Shown piece after piece: positions 1 through 7,108 of a stretch of 7,509 nucleotides of DNA. The notes beneath the pieces were generated by a model. The model was not told the origin of the DNA. It did no database searches and saw only the letters and a program-made list of their open reading frames with translations. Source of the DNA: a bacterium (GTDB lineage: Bacteria > Sumerlaeota > Sumerlaeia > UBA8349); NCBI GenBank assembly GCA_013203855.1, contig JABMPG010000757.1, positions 1 to 7,509 on the forward strand, given 5' to 3'. The translations under genes and the position numbers were made by a program. Numbering within the stretch: position 1 is the first letter of the stretch; the number at the start of each line of letters is the position of its first letter.

Positions 1-43
1 CTCCCTCCTCCCCGCCCGCCGAAGGCGGGCGGGGAGGAGGGAG
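1..43. repeat. Perfect 20-bp palindrome with 3-nt loop
   Basis: Bases 1-20 are the exact reverse complement of bases 24-43, separated by the loop GAA (21-23). One strand of the stem is almost all C and T, the other all G and A. The G-rich side runs on into more G (44-47), so the stem may continue past the window edge. It could be a strong bidirectional transcription terminator for a gene to the left, or a dispersed repeat. There is no T tract after it inside the window. The G runs could also form a quadruplex. The structure is certain, the function is not. Confidence 0.85.
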
Positions 44-64
44 GGGGTTGCCGCGATCGTCTGA

Positions 65-136
65 CCAGGGCTAAAAGCCCTGGCCTAATTCCCGCCTTCG
101 CTTCGCTTCGGCGGGCGAAGCCCCGTAAACGGGGCT
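65..136. repeat. Row of three short hairpins
   Basis: Three inverted repeats follow each other closely. The first is CCAGGGCT (65-72) with AGCCCTGG (76-83), loop AAA. The second is CCCGCC (91-96) with GGCGGG (110-115), whose loop is built from TTCGC repeats. The third is AGCCCCGT (119-126) with ACGGGGCT (129-136), loop AA. Together with the palindrome at 1-43 they make four stem-loops in 136 bases. The first and third resemble short palindromic units I associate with planctomycete intergenic DNA; that recollection was not checked by a search. They are probably dispersed repeats rather than a folded RNA. Confidence 0.7.
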
Positions 137-725
137 ACTGGCGCCGAGAATCGTTGCACGTCAGTGAAGTGTTACTATCTGTGTTTCTCTTCTTCTGTTG
201 TTTCTTCCGCAAATGTTCAGACGCGATTGCCCTGGCAGATGACCCCGTACGATCGGGTCGAAACGTCTCGATTAGCCTTGCGGGCCTGTGTCATTACGAT
301 TCCTGCGGGATGACGGCGTATTGGCGAAGCGTGGGGATAATGGCGGCCAGGCTGTCGTCGGGCCAGTGGGCCAGATAGAACATCGCCAGGCGTCTGGTGC
401 CTCCTTTCGTGTTATCGGTGTTGTTATCGTAACGGCTGGGGGCGGAGCCCGTTGGGTCGACTCGCCCAGCGTCGTCGCTCAGGTCCGGCGGTCCACTATG
501 AGATTGCATGGGAACTGGTCCCCATCGACAAGGCTGGTCGGGCTACCTGAAGATGCCAGGTCATTCGCCAGCAGCGGCGTCCATGCCGAAAGGAATGTTA
601 GCATGATGTTAGGGTGATAGCAAGAGGGATTTGAGAAAGTTTTTGGCCTCATTCGGATAACGTCGTGTAATCCGCGCCACAGAAAGCTACTATCGTATCT
701 GGACGATTAAGAGGAGAAAACAACT
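137..725. other. Gene-free stretch upstream of the sulfatase
   Basis: No reading frame here is convincing on either strand. Frames of 74 and 109 codons (+) and 71 codons (-) exist, but none has a good ribosome binding site, a recognisable domain or a believable composition. On the minus strand, 294-509 reads as a slightly protein-like 71-residue tail with a stop only 12 codons upstream of its first ATG (545-543). It could be a worn-down gene fragment, but I cannot name it. The last 80 bases are the presumed leader and promoter of the sulfatase. Confidence 0.6.
643..671 (+). promoter_or_regulatory. Possible sigma70-type promoter of the sulfatase gene
   Basis: TTGGCC (643-648) and TGTAAT (666-671) match the -35 and -10 consensus at 4 of 6 and 5 of 6 bases, with a 17-bp spacer. 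Transcription would start near 679, giving a leader of about 47 nt before the ATG at 726. This is pattern matching only. No operator is evident; a weak 5-bp inverted repeat (ATCGT 692-696, ACGAT 703-707) sits just upstream of the Shine-Dalgarno. Confidence 0.3.
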
Positions 726-2285
726 ATGAAACGTCGCGATTTCCTGAAGACGCTATCGCTGGGTGCTGTGACTCTTACGGTGGGGGGGCGTATCCTCGGT
801 GCGGCCGCGCCCAAGGCGGCCCGGCCTAACATTGTGCTGGTGATGTCCGACGATATGGGCTTCTCCGACCTGGGCTGCTACGGCGGCGAGGTCGAGACGC
901 CTAATCTCGACGGGCTGGCCGGCGGGGGGGTGAGGTTCACCGAGTATTATGGCACGGCGCGATGCTGGCCCACTCGGGCGACGCTGATGAGCGGGCGGTA
1001 CAGCGACTCGCTGCGCGACAAGCAGGTCACCATCGCCGAAGTGCTCAAGACGGCCGGCTACCAGACGGGAATGGTGGGGAAATGGCATCTGTCCAAGACG
1101 GGCAAGGTCAACGGGCCTCGCCAGCGGGGCTTCGATACCTTCTATGGCACGATAACGGGCGCGGGGTCGTTCTGGCGGCCGATGACGCTGACGCGGGATA
1201 CCGAGCCCGTCGAGCATGACGGCAAGGACTTCTACTACACCGACAAGATCGGCGCCGAGGCGGTCAAGCAGATCGATCGGTTCGCCAAGTCCGACAAGCC
1301 GTTCTTCCAGTATGTGGCGTTCACCGCCGCCCACTGGCCGCTGCACGCGCCGGAGAAGACGATCCAGAAGTACCTGAAACGCTACGAGACGGGCTGGGAG
1401 ACCATGCGCCGCACGCGGTACGAACGAATGATCAAGATGGGCCTGATCGACAAGAAACGCTGGCCCCTGCCGGAACCCGAAAAACGTGTCCAGGACTGGG
1501 AAACGATCGACCACAAGGAATGGCGGATCCGTAACATGGCCGTCTACGCCGCGATGATAGATCACCTGGACCAGGCCGTGGGACGCATCGTGGCGGCGCT
1601 GAAACGCACCAATCGCCTGGACGACACGCTGATCATTTACACCAACGACAACGGAGCGTGCTCGGAGCATTTGAGCGGCAACGGCTGGGGGACGGCGACC
1701 AACGTGATCGCCTGGGCCAAGGCGCAGGGCAAGACGATCAGTATGGGCGACCACCCCGACGTGCCCTCCGGCGGGCCTTATACGTTCCATAGCGTGGGGC
1801 ATAACTGGGCCAATGCCCAGAACACGCCCCTGCGCCGCTACAAGTCCAACGTCCACGAAGGCGGCTCCTGCGTGCCCTGCATCATGCACTGGCCCAACGG
1901 GCTCAAGCAGCCCAAGGGCTCAATCACCCGTCAGCGGGGACACATGGTGGACATCATGTCCACGTGCATCGAACTGGGCGGAGCGACCTACCCCAAAACG
2001 TTCAAAGGCCAGCCGATCGACCCCAATGAGGGCACGAGCCTCGTTCCGATGATTACCGGCCGGAAGCAAGATCCCGAGCGAGCGTACTACTTCAATCACA
2101 GCGGAACGCACGCGGTGATCAAAGGCGACTGGAAAGTCATCCGCGAGGGTCGAGGCAAGTGGGAACTGCACAACATCACCAAAGAGAAAACCGAGATCAC
2201 CAACCTCGCCGACGCCATGCCCGAGAAGGTGAAGCAGTTGTCGGCATTGTGGGAGGCGAGGTTCCCTCAGGGGAAGAAGAAGTAG
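726..2285 (+). CDS. Tat-exported sulfatase (arylsulfatase, formylglycine type)
   Basis: This 519-residue enzyme of the alkaline-phosphatase-like sulfatase family hydrolyses a sulfate ester outside the cytoplasm; the substrate cannot be told. The N-terminus KRRDFLK, a hydrophobic stretch to about residue 25 and an AAAP site form a Tat signal. Metal ligands D42-D43 (SDDMG) precede the active-site signature CWPTR, whose Cys80 should be oxidised to formylglycine. K119 and H121 (GKWH), H203 (AAHWPL), D308-N309 (NDNG) and K373 (RRYKSNVHEGG) fit the rest of the catalytic set. The order and the region 203-280 resemble Pseudomonas aeruginosa arylsulfatase, so SulfAtlas S1_4 is my guess. Length is normal and all catalytic residues are present, so it should be active. 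The start is supported by GAGGAG at 711-716, 9 nt before the ATG. The gene stands alone. No formylglycine-generating enzyme, transporter or other sulfatase is nearby. Confidence 0.95.
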   Translation: MKRRDFLKTLSLGAVTLTVGGRILGAAAPKAARPNIVLVMSDDMGFSDLGCYGGEVETPNLDGLAGGGVRFTEYYGTARCWPTRATLMSGRYSDSLRDKQVTIAEVLKTAGYQTGMVGKWHLSKTGKVNGPRQRGFDTFYGTITGAGSFWRPMTLTRDTEPVEHDGKDFYYTDKIGAEAVKQIDRFAKSDKPFFQYVAFTAAHWPLHAPEKTIQKYLKRYETGWETMRRTRYERMIKMGLIDKKRWPLPEPEKRVQDWETIDHKEWRIRNMAVYAAMIDHLDQAVGRIVAALKRTNRLDDTLIIYTNDNGACSEHLSGNGWGTATNVIAWAKAQGKTISMGDHPDVPSGGPYTFHSVGHNWANAQNTPLRRYKSNVHEGGSCVPCIMHWPNGLKQPKGSITRQRGHMVDIMSTCIELGGATYPKTFKGQPIDPNEGTSLVPMITGRKQDPERAYYFNHSGTHAVIKGDWKVIREGRGKWELHNITKEKTEITNLADAMPEKVKQLSALWEARFPQGKKK

Positions 2286-2503
2286 TCAGTGGGCAACATG
2301 CAGGCGACATAAACAAGGACACGGCAGACACTGACAGACAGCCCCGCCACTACAACGAGCAATAGCCCGTCGGCGGATGCATTGGCCGACAACGCACGCC
2401 ACGTCAGCCCACTCCTTGCCGTCTCTTTCCCGGCCGCCCCTCGATGAAGTAGATAATGAAAACAGCGACCAAACAGGATCGCTACGGTTTCCATAAAACA
2501 GTG

Positions 2504-4375
2504 TTATAGCTGTTCTGAATTCAGCAGAGGTTCCTGGCCCCGTTGTCCCACTGGCCCCGTTGTCCCCCGAGCCAGGCGCCATAATTGCAGAAGCCCTATG
2601 GCATTTGCGGTCAACAGGTACACCAATGCAGCGCTCGGGAGGAAGTATGAGAGAACAACAGTCAATACAGCTAGCATAATCCAGTGCGAACATGTGTACC
2701 GGAATCGAAACAGGACGACTATTCCCAGGAGAAACGGTAGAAGGTGTAGGTCTGCCGAGGGGAGCACAAGGCGATAACTCGTCGAGCCAACGCTCACTTC
2801 ACCGAACATCGGCAACAGGGTATCGGGCTCTCTCAGCAAGCTGATCCAGCCGCCATGGACTATCGGGAGACCGGCCGACCGAAGCTCAAAGGCATGCGAG
2901 ACGGCCCCGATTATGCCCACAATGACTGCGCCGTGTATCGCGAGCATGACGTTTGATAGAGCCCTGCTGGGGCGAGGGTCTTGACCAGAGACAGTTCTGT
3001 TGTTCAGGGCAAGCCGATTATGTCGTATCGCTTTGGCCCCGTTGGCCATAAAGGGCCAGCACAAGAGGATCTTCAAGGCGACGGCTATCAAGACTACTGC
3101 GACGGCTGGGCCATACACTGCTGATGGAACGATCCACTGGATCGAGGAGAGCACTCGGGCCATGACAAGCCCCAAGAAATCCGATAGACAGAAGCTGGAA
3201 GGCCGGAGTTCCGATCCAAACATCGATTCAATACGCGGCTCTGATATCGGCCTATCGAACACGTTGCGATACCCAAGCGGAGAGGATAGGGGAGCACCGG
3301 CGAACCCATCTTCGTCCAGTGGACCTAGATAGACGTCCGCGGATAGCGTCAGCCTTTGGTGCGGATCGAGGGTGAACTCACCATGCTCGAACTCGATTCC
3401 GAACCCGCTCGCCGTAGGCAGGCACGGTCCATACCTACGCATCGTGACGTTATAGGTCGTTTCCCCCCGGAGATCGTCATTGGCAGCAGCACGATGGTGA
3501 ACCAGGCATGCGAAGTACCTGTTGGCGAGGCCCGCCCAAACAAGAGGCGGCGACGTGCGCGAACCGCCGATGCTCTGGTCAACTGCTTGTTGCGGTGATA
3601 GCCGCCTCACACGCACGACCTCCTTGCGGTCTTCCTGAAGGTAGCCAGCCCATACGCCACGTCGGTCCGACGTGCCAACATATCGAGGAATGCCGATGGG
3701 CCCTCGCTCAACCAGCGTCAATCGTAGCGGCCCGTCGCTCAGGTTTTCTGCAGTGACCGACACGCGGAAATGATAGTCATTCTTCTGGACATCAAACGTC
3801 TTACTGATTCTCAGATAAGGTCGATAAGGCGGATCATGTGGATATTTTCGTACGAGCGTGACTTCGAACCGTCCCATTACACCGTGCTCGTCTATGTGGA
3901 GTCCCATGGGTTGCCATGGCAGATGCTCCAGATCGACCTGCTTGCCGTTCAAGTGACAGCGCACAGATGCAAAAGGAATGACAGTCCCATGTGACATGGG
4001 CGGGCCGTACATTTGGATAATCCGATAAGGTCCGGTCTGCCGCTCCTCCTCACGGGAGAAACGATTCAGAACAGCAGCCTCAATACCGGCACCACGATTA
4101 GTCAGTACGAGGCTCATCAAGTAGGGTGATTCGGAGGAGACCGAACCAAGGCGAATAGTCTGCTCTTTACCACCGGTCAGTACTGACCACTGTTCAGAGG
4201 GCTTCGCTTGTGGTGTAGAGGTCACAGAGGTCGTAGCCGGGCTTGTTGCTGGGGCAGAGGCCGCAGCCTGTGGCATTGTTGCTCTTGCTGGGGCAGAGGA
4301 GTCCTGGGCCTCGATGGCCATCTCAGAACCGAGGAGAACCACAACGCCGACGAGTACCCACCACGTTATCTTCAT
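2504..4375 (-). CDS. Divergent YidC/Oxa1-family membrane insertase-like protein
   Basis: The 623-residue protein starts with a signal segment or first membrane helix (about 5-24), followed by an Ala/Pro/Ser/Thr-rich linker to about 58. A large periplasmic domain (about 60-375) carries YidC P1 features: NRGAGIEAAVLNRF, LVWAGLANRYFACL and DVYLGP. The membrane part begins near 420 (AVVLIAVALKILLCWPF), with Lys435 where YidC has its groove Arg or Lys. Later segments lie at about 474-492 (followed by ELRSAG, compare ELRQAP in YidC), 543-557, 562-576 and 579-600, the last containing LPSAALVYLLTANAIGLLQ, the counterpart of the FPSGLVLYW helix. The cytoplasmic hairpin between the second and third helices is reduced to about 30 residues with no coiled-coil pattern. 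I chose the ATG at 4375 over the one at 4447: it begins the signal segment and has GGGAG 9 nt upstream, while the 24 extra codons lie in repeat DNA at the expected transcript start. The family is likely; whether it still inserts proteins is doubtful. Confidence 0.75.
   Translation of the reverse strand: MKITWWVLVGVVVLLGSEMAIEAQDSSAPARATMPQAAASAPATSPATTSVTSTPQAKPSEQWSVLTGGKEQTIRLGSVSSESPYLMSLVLTNRGAGIEAAVLNRFSREEERQTGPYRIIQMYGPPMSHGTVIPFASVRCHLNGKQVDLEHLPWQPMGLHIDEHGVMGRFEVTLVRKYPHDPPYRPYLRISKTFDVQKNDYHFRVSVTAENLSDGPLRLTLVERGPIGIPRYVGTSDRRGVWAGYLQEDRKEVVRVRRLSPQQAVDQSIGGSRTSPPLVWAGLANRYFACLVHHRAAANDDLRGETTYNVTMRRYGPCLPTASGFGIEFEHGEFTLDPHQRLTLSADVYLGPLDEDGFAGAPLSSPLGYRNVFDRPISEPRIESMFGSELRPSSFCLSDFLGLVMARVLSSIQWIVPSAVYGPAVAVVLIAVALKILLCWPFMANGAKAIRHNRLALNNRTVSGQDPRPSRALSNVMLAIHGAVIVGIIGAVSHAFELRSAGLPIVHGGWISLLREPDTLLPMFGEVSVGSTSYRLVLPSADLHLLPFLLGIVVLFRFRYTCSHWIMLAVLTVVLSYFLPSAALVYLLTANAIGLLQLWRLARGTTGPVGQRGQEPLLNSEQL
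2534..2567. repeat. 17-bp tandem duplication in the 3' end of the YidC-like gene
   Basis: CTGGCCCCGTTGTCCC occurs at 2534-2549 and again at 2551-2566; with the next base the unit is 17 bp and the two copies differ only at that last base. Since 17 is not a multiple of three, the second copy changes the reading frame of the tail. With both copies the protein ends at 2504. With one copy the frame would stay open to a stop at 2286-2288. Confidence 0.85.
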
Positions 4376-4424
4376 ATGACCTGTCTCCCAAGCCGATACG
4401 GGCTGCTGGAGTTCGGGGAGTTCG

Positions 4425-4509
4425 GAGTTCCGGGGACACCTTGACATGCACAGAGTCTAACGACCGGAGCACGACACGTCAATGATTCAGGAGGGTGTCC
4501 CCGGAATTC
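4425..4509. repeat. Inverted-repeat element, 16-bp arms
   Basis: GAGTTCCGGGGACACC (4425-4440) and GGTGTCCCCGGAATTC (4494-4509) are reverse complements at 15 of 16 positions, 13 of them consecutive, with 53 bp between them. Three GGAGTTC copies (4408, 4417, 4424) abut the left arm. The arm sequence resembles palindromic repeats I recall beside REP-associated (IS200-like) tyrosine transposases, which would make this a non-autonomous REP-like element. That link is from memory and no transposase is present. It fills most of the 169-bp gap between the radical SAM gene and the YidC-like gene. Confidence 0.65.
4454..4482 (-). promoter_or_regulatory. Probable promoter of the YidC-like gene
   Basis: Read on the minus strand, TTGACG (4482-4477) and TAGACT (4459-4454) match the -35 and -10 consensus at 5 of 6 and 4 of 6 bases with an ideal 17-bp spacer. 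Transcription should start near 4447, about 72 nt before the chosen ATG. Both boxes lie between the arms of the inverted repeat at 4425-4509, so the transcript begins inside the element and carries only one arm. It also implies that the YidC-like gene is not simply read through from the radical SAM operon. Confidence 0.5.
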
Positions 4510-4544
4510 GCGTCATCGGCTCATTCTGCAGTACTTGTCTTTGA

Positions 4545-5681
4545 TCAGAAGAAGGTCGGGATCTTCTCGAAGAGCTTGTCATGATCGAGCTTCTCACACC
4601 ACGGACCGAGACATCGCGGGTCCTTCTTCGAGTAGTCTCCATCCTGTCCGGCGCGGCAGCCGCCGGAGCAGGCGGAGCGGTACGAACATGAATTGCACCC
4701 TTCAGGAACAGAAATGAACTCTCGATAGAGTTCATTGCGGTTCCTGTGCAGGAACACATTCCAGAATCCTTCTGCAAGCGCGTTTCCGATGATAATATCA
4801 TCGATAAACGGACATGGAGCCACATCGCCATTGACCTTTACCGAGAACGAATGATAACCGCCAAGGCAGTTCTTTCCGCAGAGTGATATCAGTCTCGCCG
4901 TTGTTTCGCCGTGCTGCCTCCCTCTCTCGTCATCATAGAGAATCTTCTTCTTGATACGATCCCAGTCATGGATTGACGGTATCAGTGGATCGCTCGAACT
5001 CTTCGGAACGTACTGAAAGAAGAGTGGTGTTACCGCCAGCCGTTCCCGTGCAAGTTCGACAATCTTCTCATAGTCATTAATGTTCTCTCGATGAAGCACA
5101 ATAAAAGGGTGGGTGTCTATCCCCGCATCTCTCAGGTGTTCTATCCCCTCCAGGGCAGAACGCCATGATCCTTTGACTCCGGTAAACTGGTCATGCTGTC
5201 TTTCATCGTGAGAGCTGATATTCACCATGGCGTGTGTGAGTCCGGCTCTCTTAATCAAAGCGGCGTTGTCAGCTGTAACGCGAGTGCCGTTTGTATAGAC
5301 GTTCACCTCTCGGAACTTCATCTGGTTCCGGGCGAGATCAACCATTTCAATCAAATGTGGGTGTAGAAACGGTTCTCCCCCCATCAGATCGACGCGACAC
5401 CCCAGTCCCCGCAAGGGCCGGATGATGGTCTTGAAGTCCTCAAGTGCCATCTCCGCGCTGTTGTGATCGGCATAGCACATTGTGCACTTCAGGTTACACG
5501 CCTGAAGAAGATCTATCTTGAGCACATACGGCAGTGGCCCGGCAACGGATCTGGAAAGTGCAGTTGCTATTCTCTGCATGACTGTCCCGAAACGGAACCG
5601 GCCATATGTCTTGATATAGAAATCCATGAACCTGATAAAATGCCCGGCCTTGGCGACTCTTATGGCATCAAGCAGACTCAT
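4545..5681 (-). CDS. Radical SAM/SPASM domain protein
   Basis: This 378-residue protein is a radical SAM enzyme that should cleave S-adenosylmethionine to a 5'-deoxyadenosyl radical. The 4Fe-4S site is CNLKCTMC (C62, C66, C69), followed by GGEP at 101-104 (SAM binding) and TNGT at 130-133. The C-terminal SPASM domain is complete: C272, 12 residues, G285, 4 residues, C290; then C329-x2-C332-x5-C338-x3-C342; then C357 and C362, with another Cys at 268. It should hold auxiliary Fe-S clusters. SPASM enzymes mostly modify peptides or proteins, but this one matches no subfamily I can name. About 55 residues precede the radical SAM core. The ATG overlaps the methyltransferase stop by 4 nt, so translation is probably coupled; the upstream GGGG is only a weak ribosome site. 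By eye it is lower in GC than the sulfatase. Substrate unknown. Confidence 0.92.
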   Translation of the reverse strand: MSLLDAIRVAKAGHFIRFMDFYIKTYGRFRFGTVMQRIATALSRSVAGPLPYVLKIDLLQACNLKCTMCYADHNSAEMALEDFKTIIRPLRGLGCRVDLMGGEPFLHPHLIEMVDLARNQMKFREVNVYTNGTRVTADNAALIKRAGLTHAMVNISSHDERQHDQFTGVKGSWRSALEGIEHLRDAGIDTHPFIVLHRENINDYEKIVELARERLAVTPLFFQYVPKSSSDPLIPSIHDWDRIKKKILYDDERGRQHGETTARLISLCGKNCLGGYHSFSVKVNGDVAPCPFIDDIIIGNALAEGFWNVFLHRNRNELYREFISVPEGCNSCSYRSACSGGCRAGQDGDYSKKDPRCLGPWCEKLDHDKLFEKIPTFF

Positions 5682-6532
5682 TGCTTTATCCCCGAGTATG
5701 AAACATATCGAAAGCCAACCGACAATCCGCCGCGACGATCTACCTCTTTAGCGATCAGGCCGAATATCTTCTCGCGCTTCGCTTTCCTTATTGAGCTCTT
5801 GAATCCGGCAGAGGGCCCGCCATTGTTCATCCACGAGACAAGTTCCCGGCCATTGGGGAACGTCACAGTAGCGGTCTCTTCGGCGATATGCTCCGCAGTA
5901 AAACCAGTCCTTTTGGCAATTCTCTCAAACTGTGCCGTACTCGAAAGGAAATTAAGCGGAGGGATCTTTTTCAAACAGAGTATATTCCGTATCAGGATCG
6001 GTGCAATCAGGTCCTGAAGCTCTGTCAGCGATGCTCTGGTATTTACAAGAACTGCAACTCTTCCGCCCTTCTTCATGACACGTCCCAGTTTCGCCAACAG
6101 CGCCGAGGGATCAACATATTCGAGCGACCAGAAGAGGCCCGCAAAATCAAAGGCCTGCTCCCCGCATTCATCAAGAGAACGGAGCATATCCCCCGACCTG
6201 AAACTGACCGAATCGAAAGCGGCCAGTCTGGCCTTTGCCTTTTCGATCATCATTTCGGAGAAGTCACAGGCAATGACCGATCCGGTTGTCCCGATCCTCC
6301 TTGCGATCAGTTCCGTCGCATGCCCCGTACCGCAGCCGCAATCAATACACCTGTCCCCAATGGAGGGTCCGCAGCTTTCAAGGAGCTTCTCAGTCGCCCG
6401 TGCAAGGATAGGCCGGGTTACAACATCATCATAGGTTTCAGCGCAATCATCGAAATCATTGCGATACACAGACGTACCCGCGTTGGTGATTCGCGAAAGG
6501 AGAATGACAGGATATTTAACAAACGGATTCAT
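5678..6532 (-). CDS. Class I SAM-dependent methyltransferase (UbiE/BioC-like)
   Basis: A 284-residue soluble methyltransferase with a Rossmann fold. Motif I is IDCGCGTG at 63-70. D90 in VIACDFSEMM ends the second strand and should bind the SAM ribose. GDM at 114-116, FDFAGLFWSLEYV at 128-140 and KKGGRVAVL at 154-162 follow in the normal order. The N-terminal YRNDFDDCAETYDDVV and the tail FPNGREL (225-231) with GGPSAGF (238-244) resemble BioC/UbiE-type small-molecule methyltransferases; no biotin or quinone genes are nearby, so no specific role follows. It is first in the operon and its stop overlaps the radical SAM start (ATGA, 5678-5681), which argues that both act on one substrate. No good Shine-Dalgarno is visible before the ATG at 6532, so the start is moderately uncertain, but the frame yields a full-length protein. 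Confidence 0.88.
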   Translation of the reverse strand: MNPFVKYPVILLSRITNAGTSVYRNDFDDCAETYDDVVTRPILARATEKLLESCGPSIGDRCIDCGCGTGHATELIARRIGTTGSVIACDFSEMMIEKAKARLAAFDSVSFRSGDMLRSLDECGEQAFDFAGLFWSLEYVDPSALLAKLGRVMKKGGRVAVLVNTRASLTELQDLIAPILIRNILCLKKIPPLNFLSSTAQFERIAKRTGFTAEHIAEETATVTFPNGRELVSWMNNGGPSAGFKSSIRKAKREKIFGLIAKEVDRRGGLSVGFRYVSYSGIKQ

Positions 6533-6696
6533 TACTGTTCTGCTGCGGTCTAGGCGGATGAGGGGTGATGGAGTGGGTGTAAGTGACGGTCCCTGGTGAG
6601 TCCGAGGTATTCATGGCGACTATGATGCACGGCAGCGGGGAGTGGGGCAAGGGATTTTCGAGTTTCGGCCATGGGCTGAAGGTTGGCTCGCGGGGG

Positions 6697-6846
6697 CCGT
6701 GCGCGTTGGAGCACGAGCCCCGGGTGCTCTTTGCTAAAGGCCCCCGGGGCGAAATGGCAGTGTGCTGGAGTGAGGCGCCTCTATTTGATTACGCGTACTT
6801 GGCCTGCGGTGAAGACACCGGGGGGGCCGCGCTCCAATACGCACGG
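6697..6846. repeat. Long-range inverted repeat with nested hairpins
   Basis: The arms at 6697-6712 (CCGTGCGCGTTGGAGC) and 6831-6846 (GCTCCAATACGCACGG) match at 14 of 16 positions across a 118-bp centre. Competing or nested pairings lie at and beside the left arm: GGCTCG (6685-6690) with CGAGCC (6714-6719), GAGCAC (6709-6714) with GTGCTC (6724-6729), and GCCCCGGG (6717-6724) with CCCGGGGC (6743-6750). These may be the ends of a small repeat element or a folded RNA with alternative stems. Confidence 0.6.
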
Positions 6847-6932
6847 TGTTCGGACGCAGGGATTACGGGGAGGAATCACGGGGATGGAGCACTTTTAGTG
6901 GCGGTTCTGGCCTCTATTCAGCGCTCAGTTTC

Positions 6933-6975
6933 CGCTCTTTCCGTCCCTGGGACACAGCAACCACCGGAAAGAGCG
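6933..6975. repeat. Perfect 11-bp hairpin
   Basis: CGCTCTTTCCG (6933-6943) is the exact reverse complement of CGGAAAGAGCG (6965-6975), with a 21-nt loop. No T tract follows on the plus strand, so it is not an obvious terminator. Confidence 0.75.
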
Positions 6976-7047
6976 CGTCTTCAAGAAGTTGTTGTCTGGA
7001 TGGATAACATGCTGTGGGAGAATTGGTTAGCAAATATCTTCGGGTGA

Positions 7048-7108
7048 GGGGGACGTTCCTGTTTCGTGGAAAATCCGGATTGCTGCGCAGTATTTTGCAG
7101 GATCCCCC
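7048..7108. repeat. Bulged stem-loop upstream of the repeat protein
   Basis: GGGGGA (7048-7053) and TCCTG (7057-7061) pair with CAGGATCCCCC (7098-7108), giving 11 base pairs interrupted by the 3-nt bulge CGT. The 36-nt loop contains two small palindromes, AATCCGGATT (7072-7081) and CTGCGCAG (7083-7090). It ends 76 nt before the ATG at 7185 and could be a 5' leader structure of that gene. Confidence 0.55.

Noticed and set aside
753..1889. 378-codon open frame antisense to the sulfatase
   Set aside because: It is a mirror of GC-rich sulfatase codons. It is rich in Arg, Val, Gly and His, with no domain, and the sense strand carries every catalytic motif.
2286..2693. 135-codon minus-strand frame as a separate gene
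   Set aside because: It overlaps the YidC-like gene in another frame, lacks a ribosome site, and its Cys/Arg-rich end looks non-coding. It matters only for the duplication finding.
4425..4509. Rho-independent terminator for the radical SAM operon
   Set aside because: The arms are 53 bp apart and no T tract follows on the minus strand.
4545..5681. The radical SAM/SPASM protein as the anaerobic sulfatase-maturating enzyme for the nearby sulfatase
   Set aside because: anSMEs carry the CxxxCxxC site near the N-terminus and an aspartate just after the first SPASM cysteine region (PCDxY type). Here the site begins at residue 62 and the local sequence is PCPF. The gene is on the other strand, about 2.3 kb away and coupled to a methyltransferase instead.
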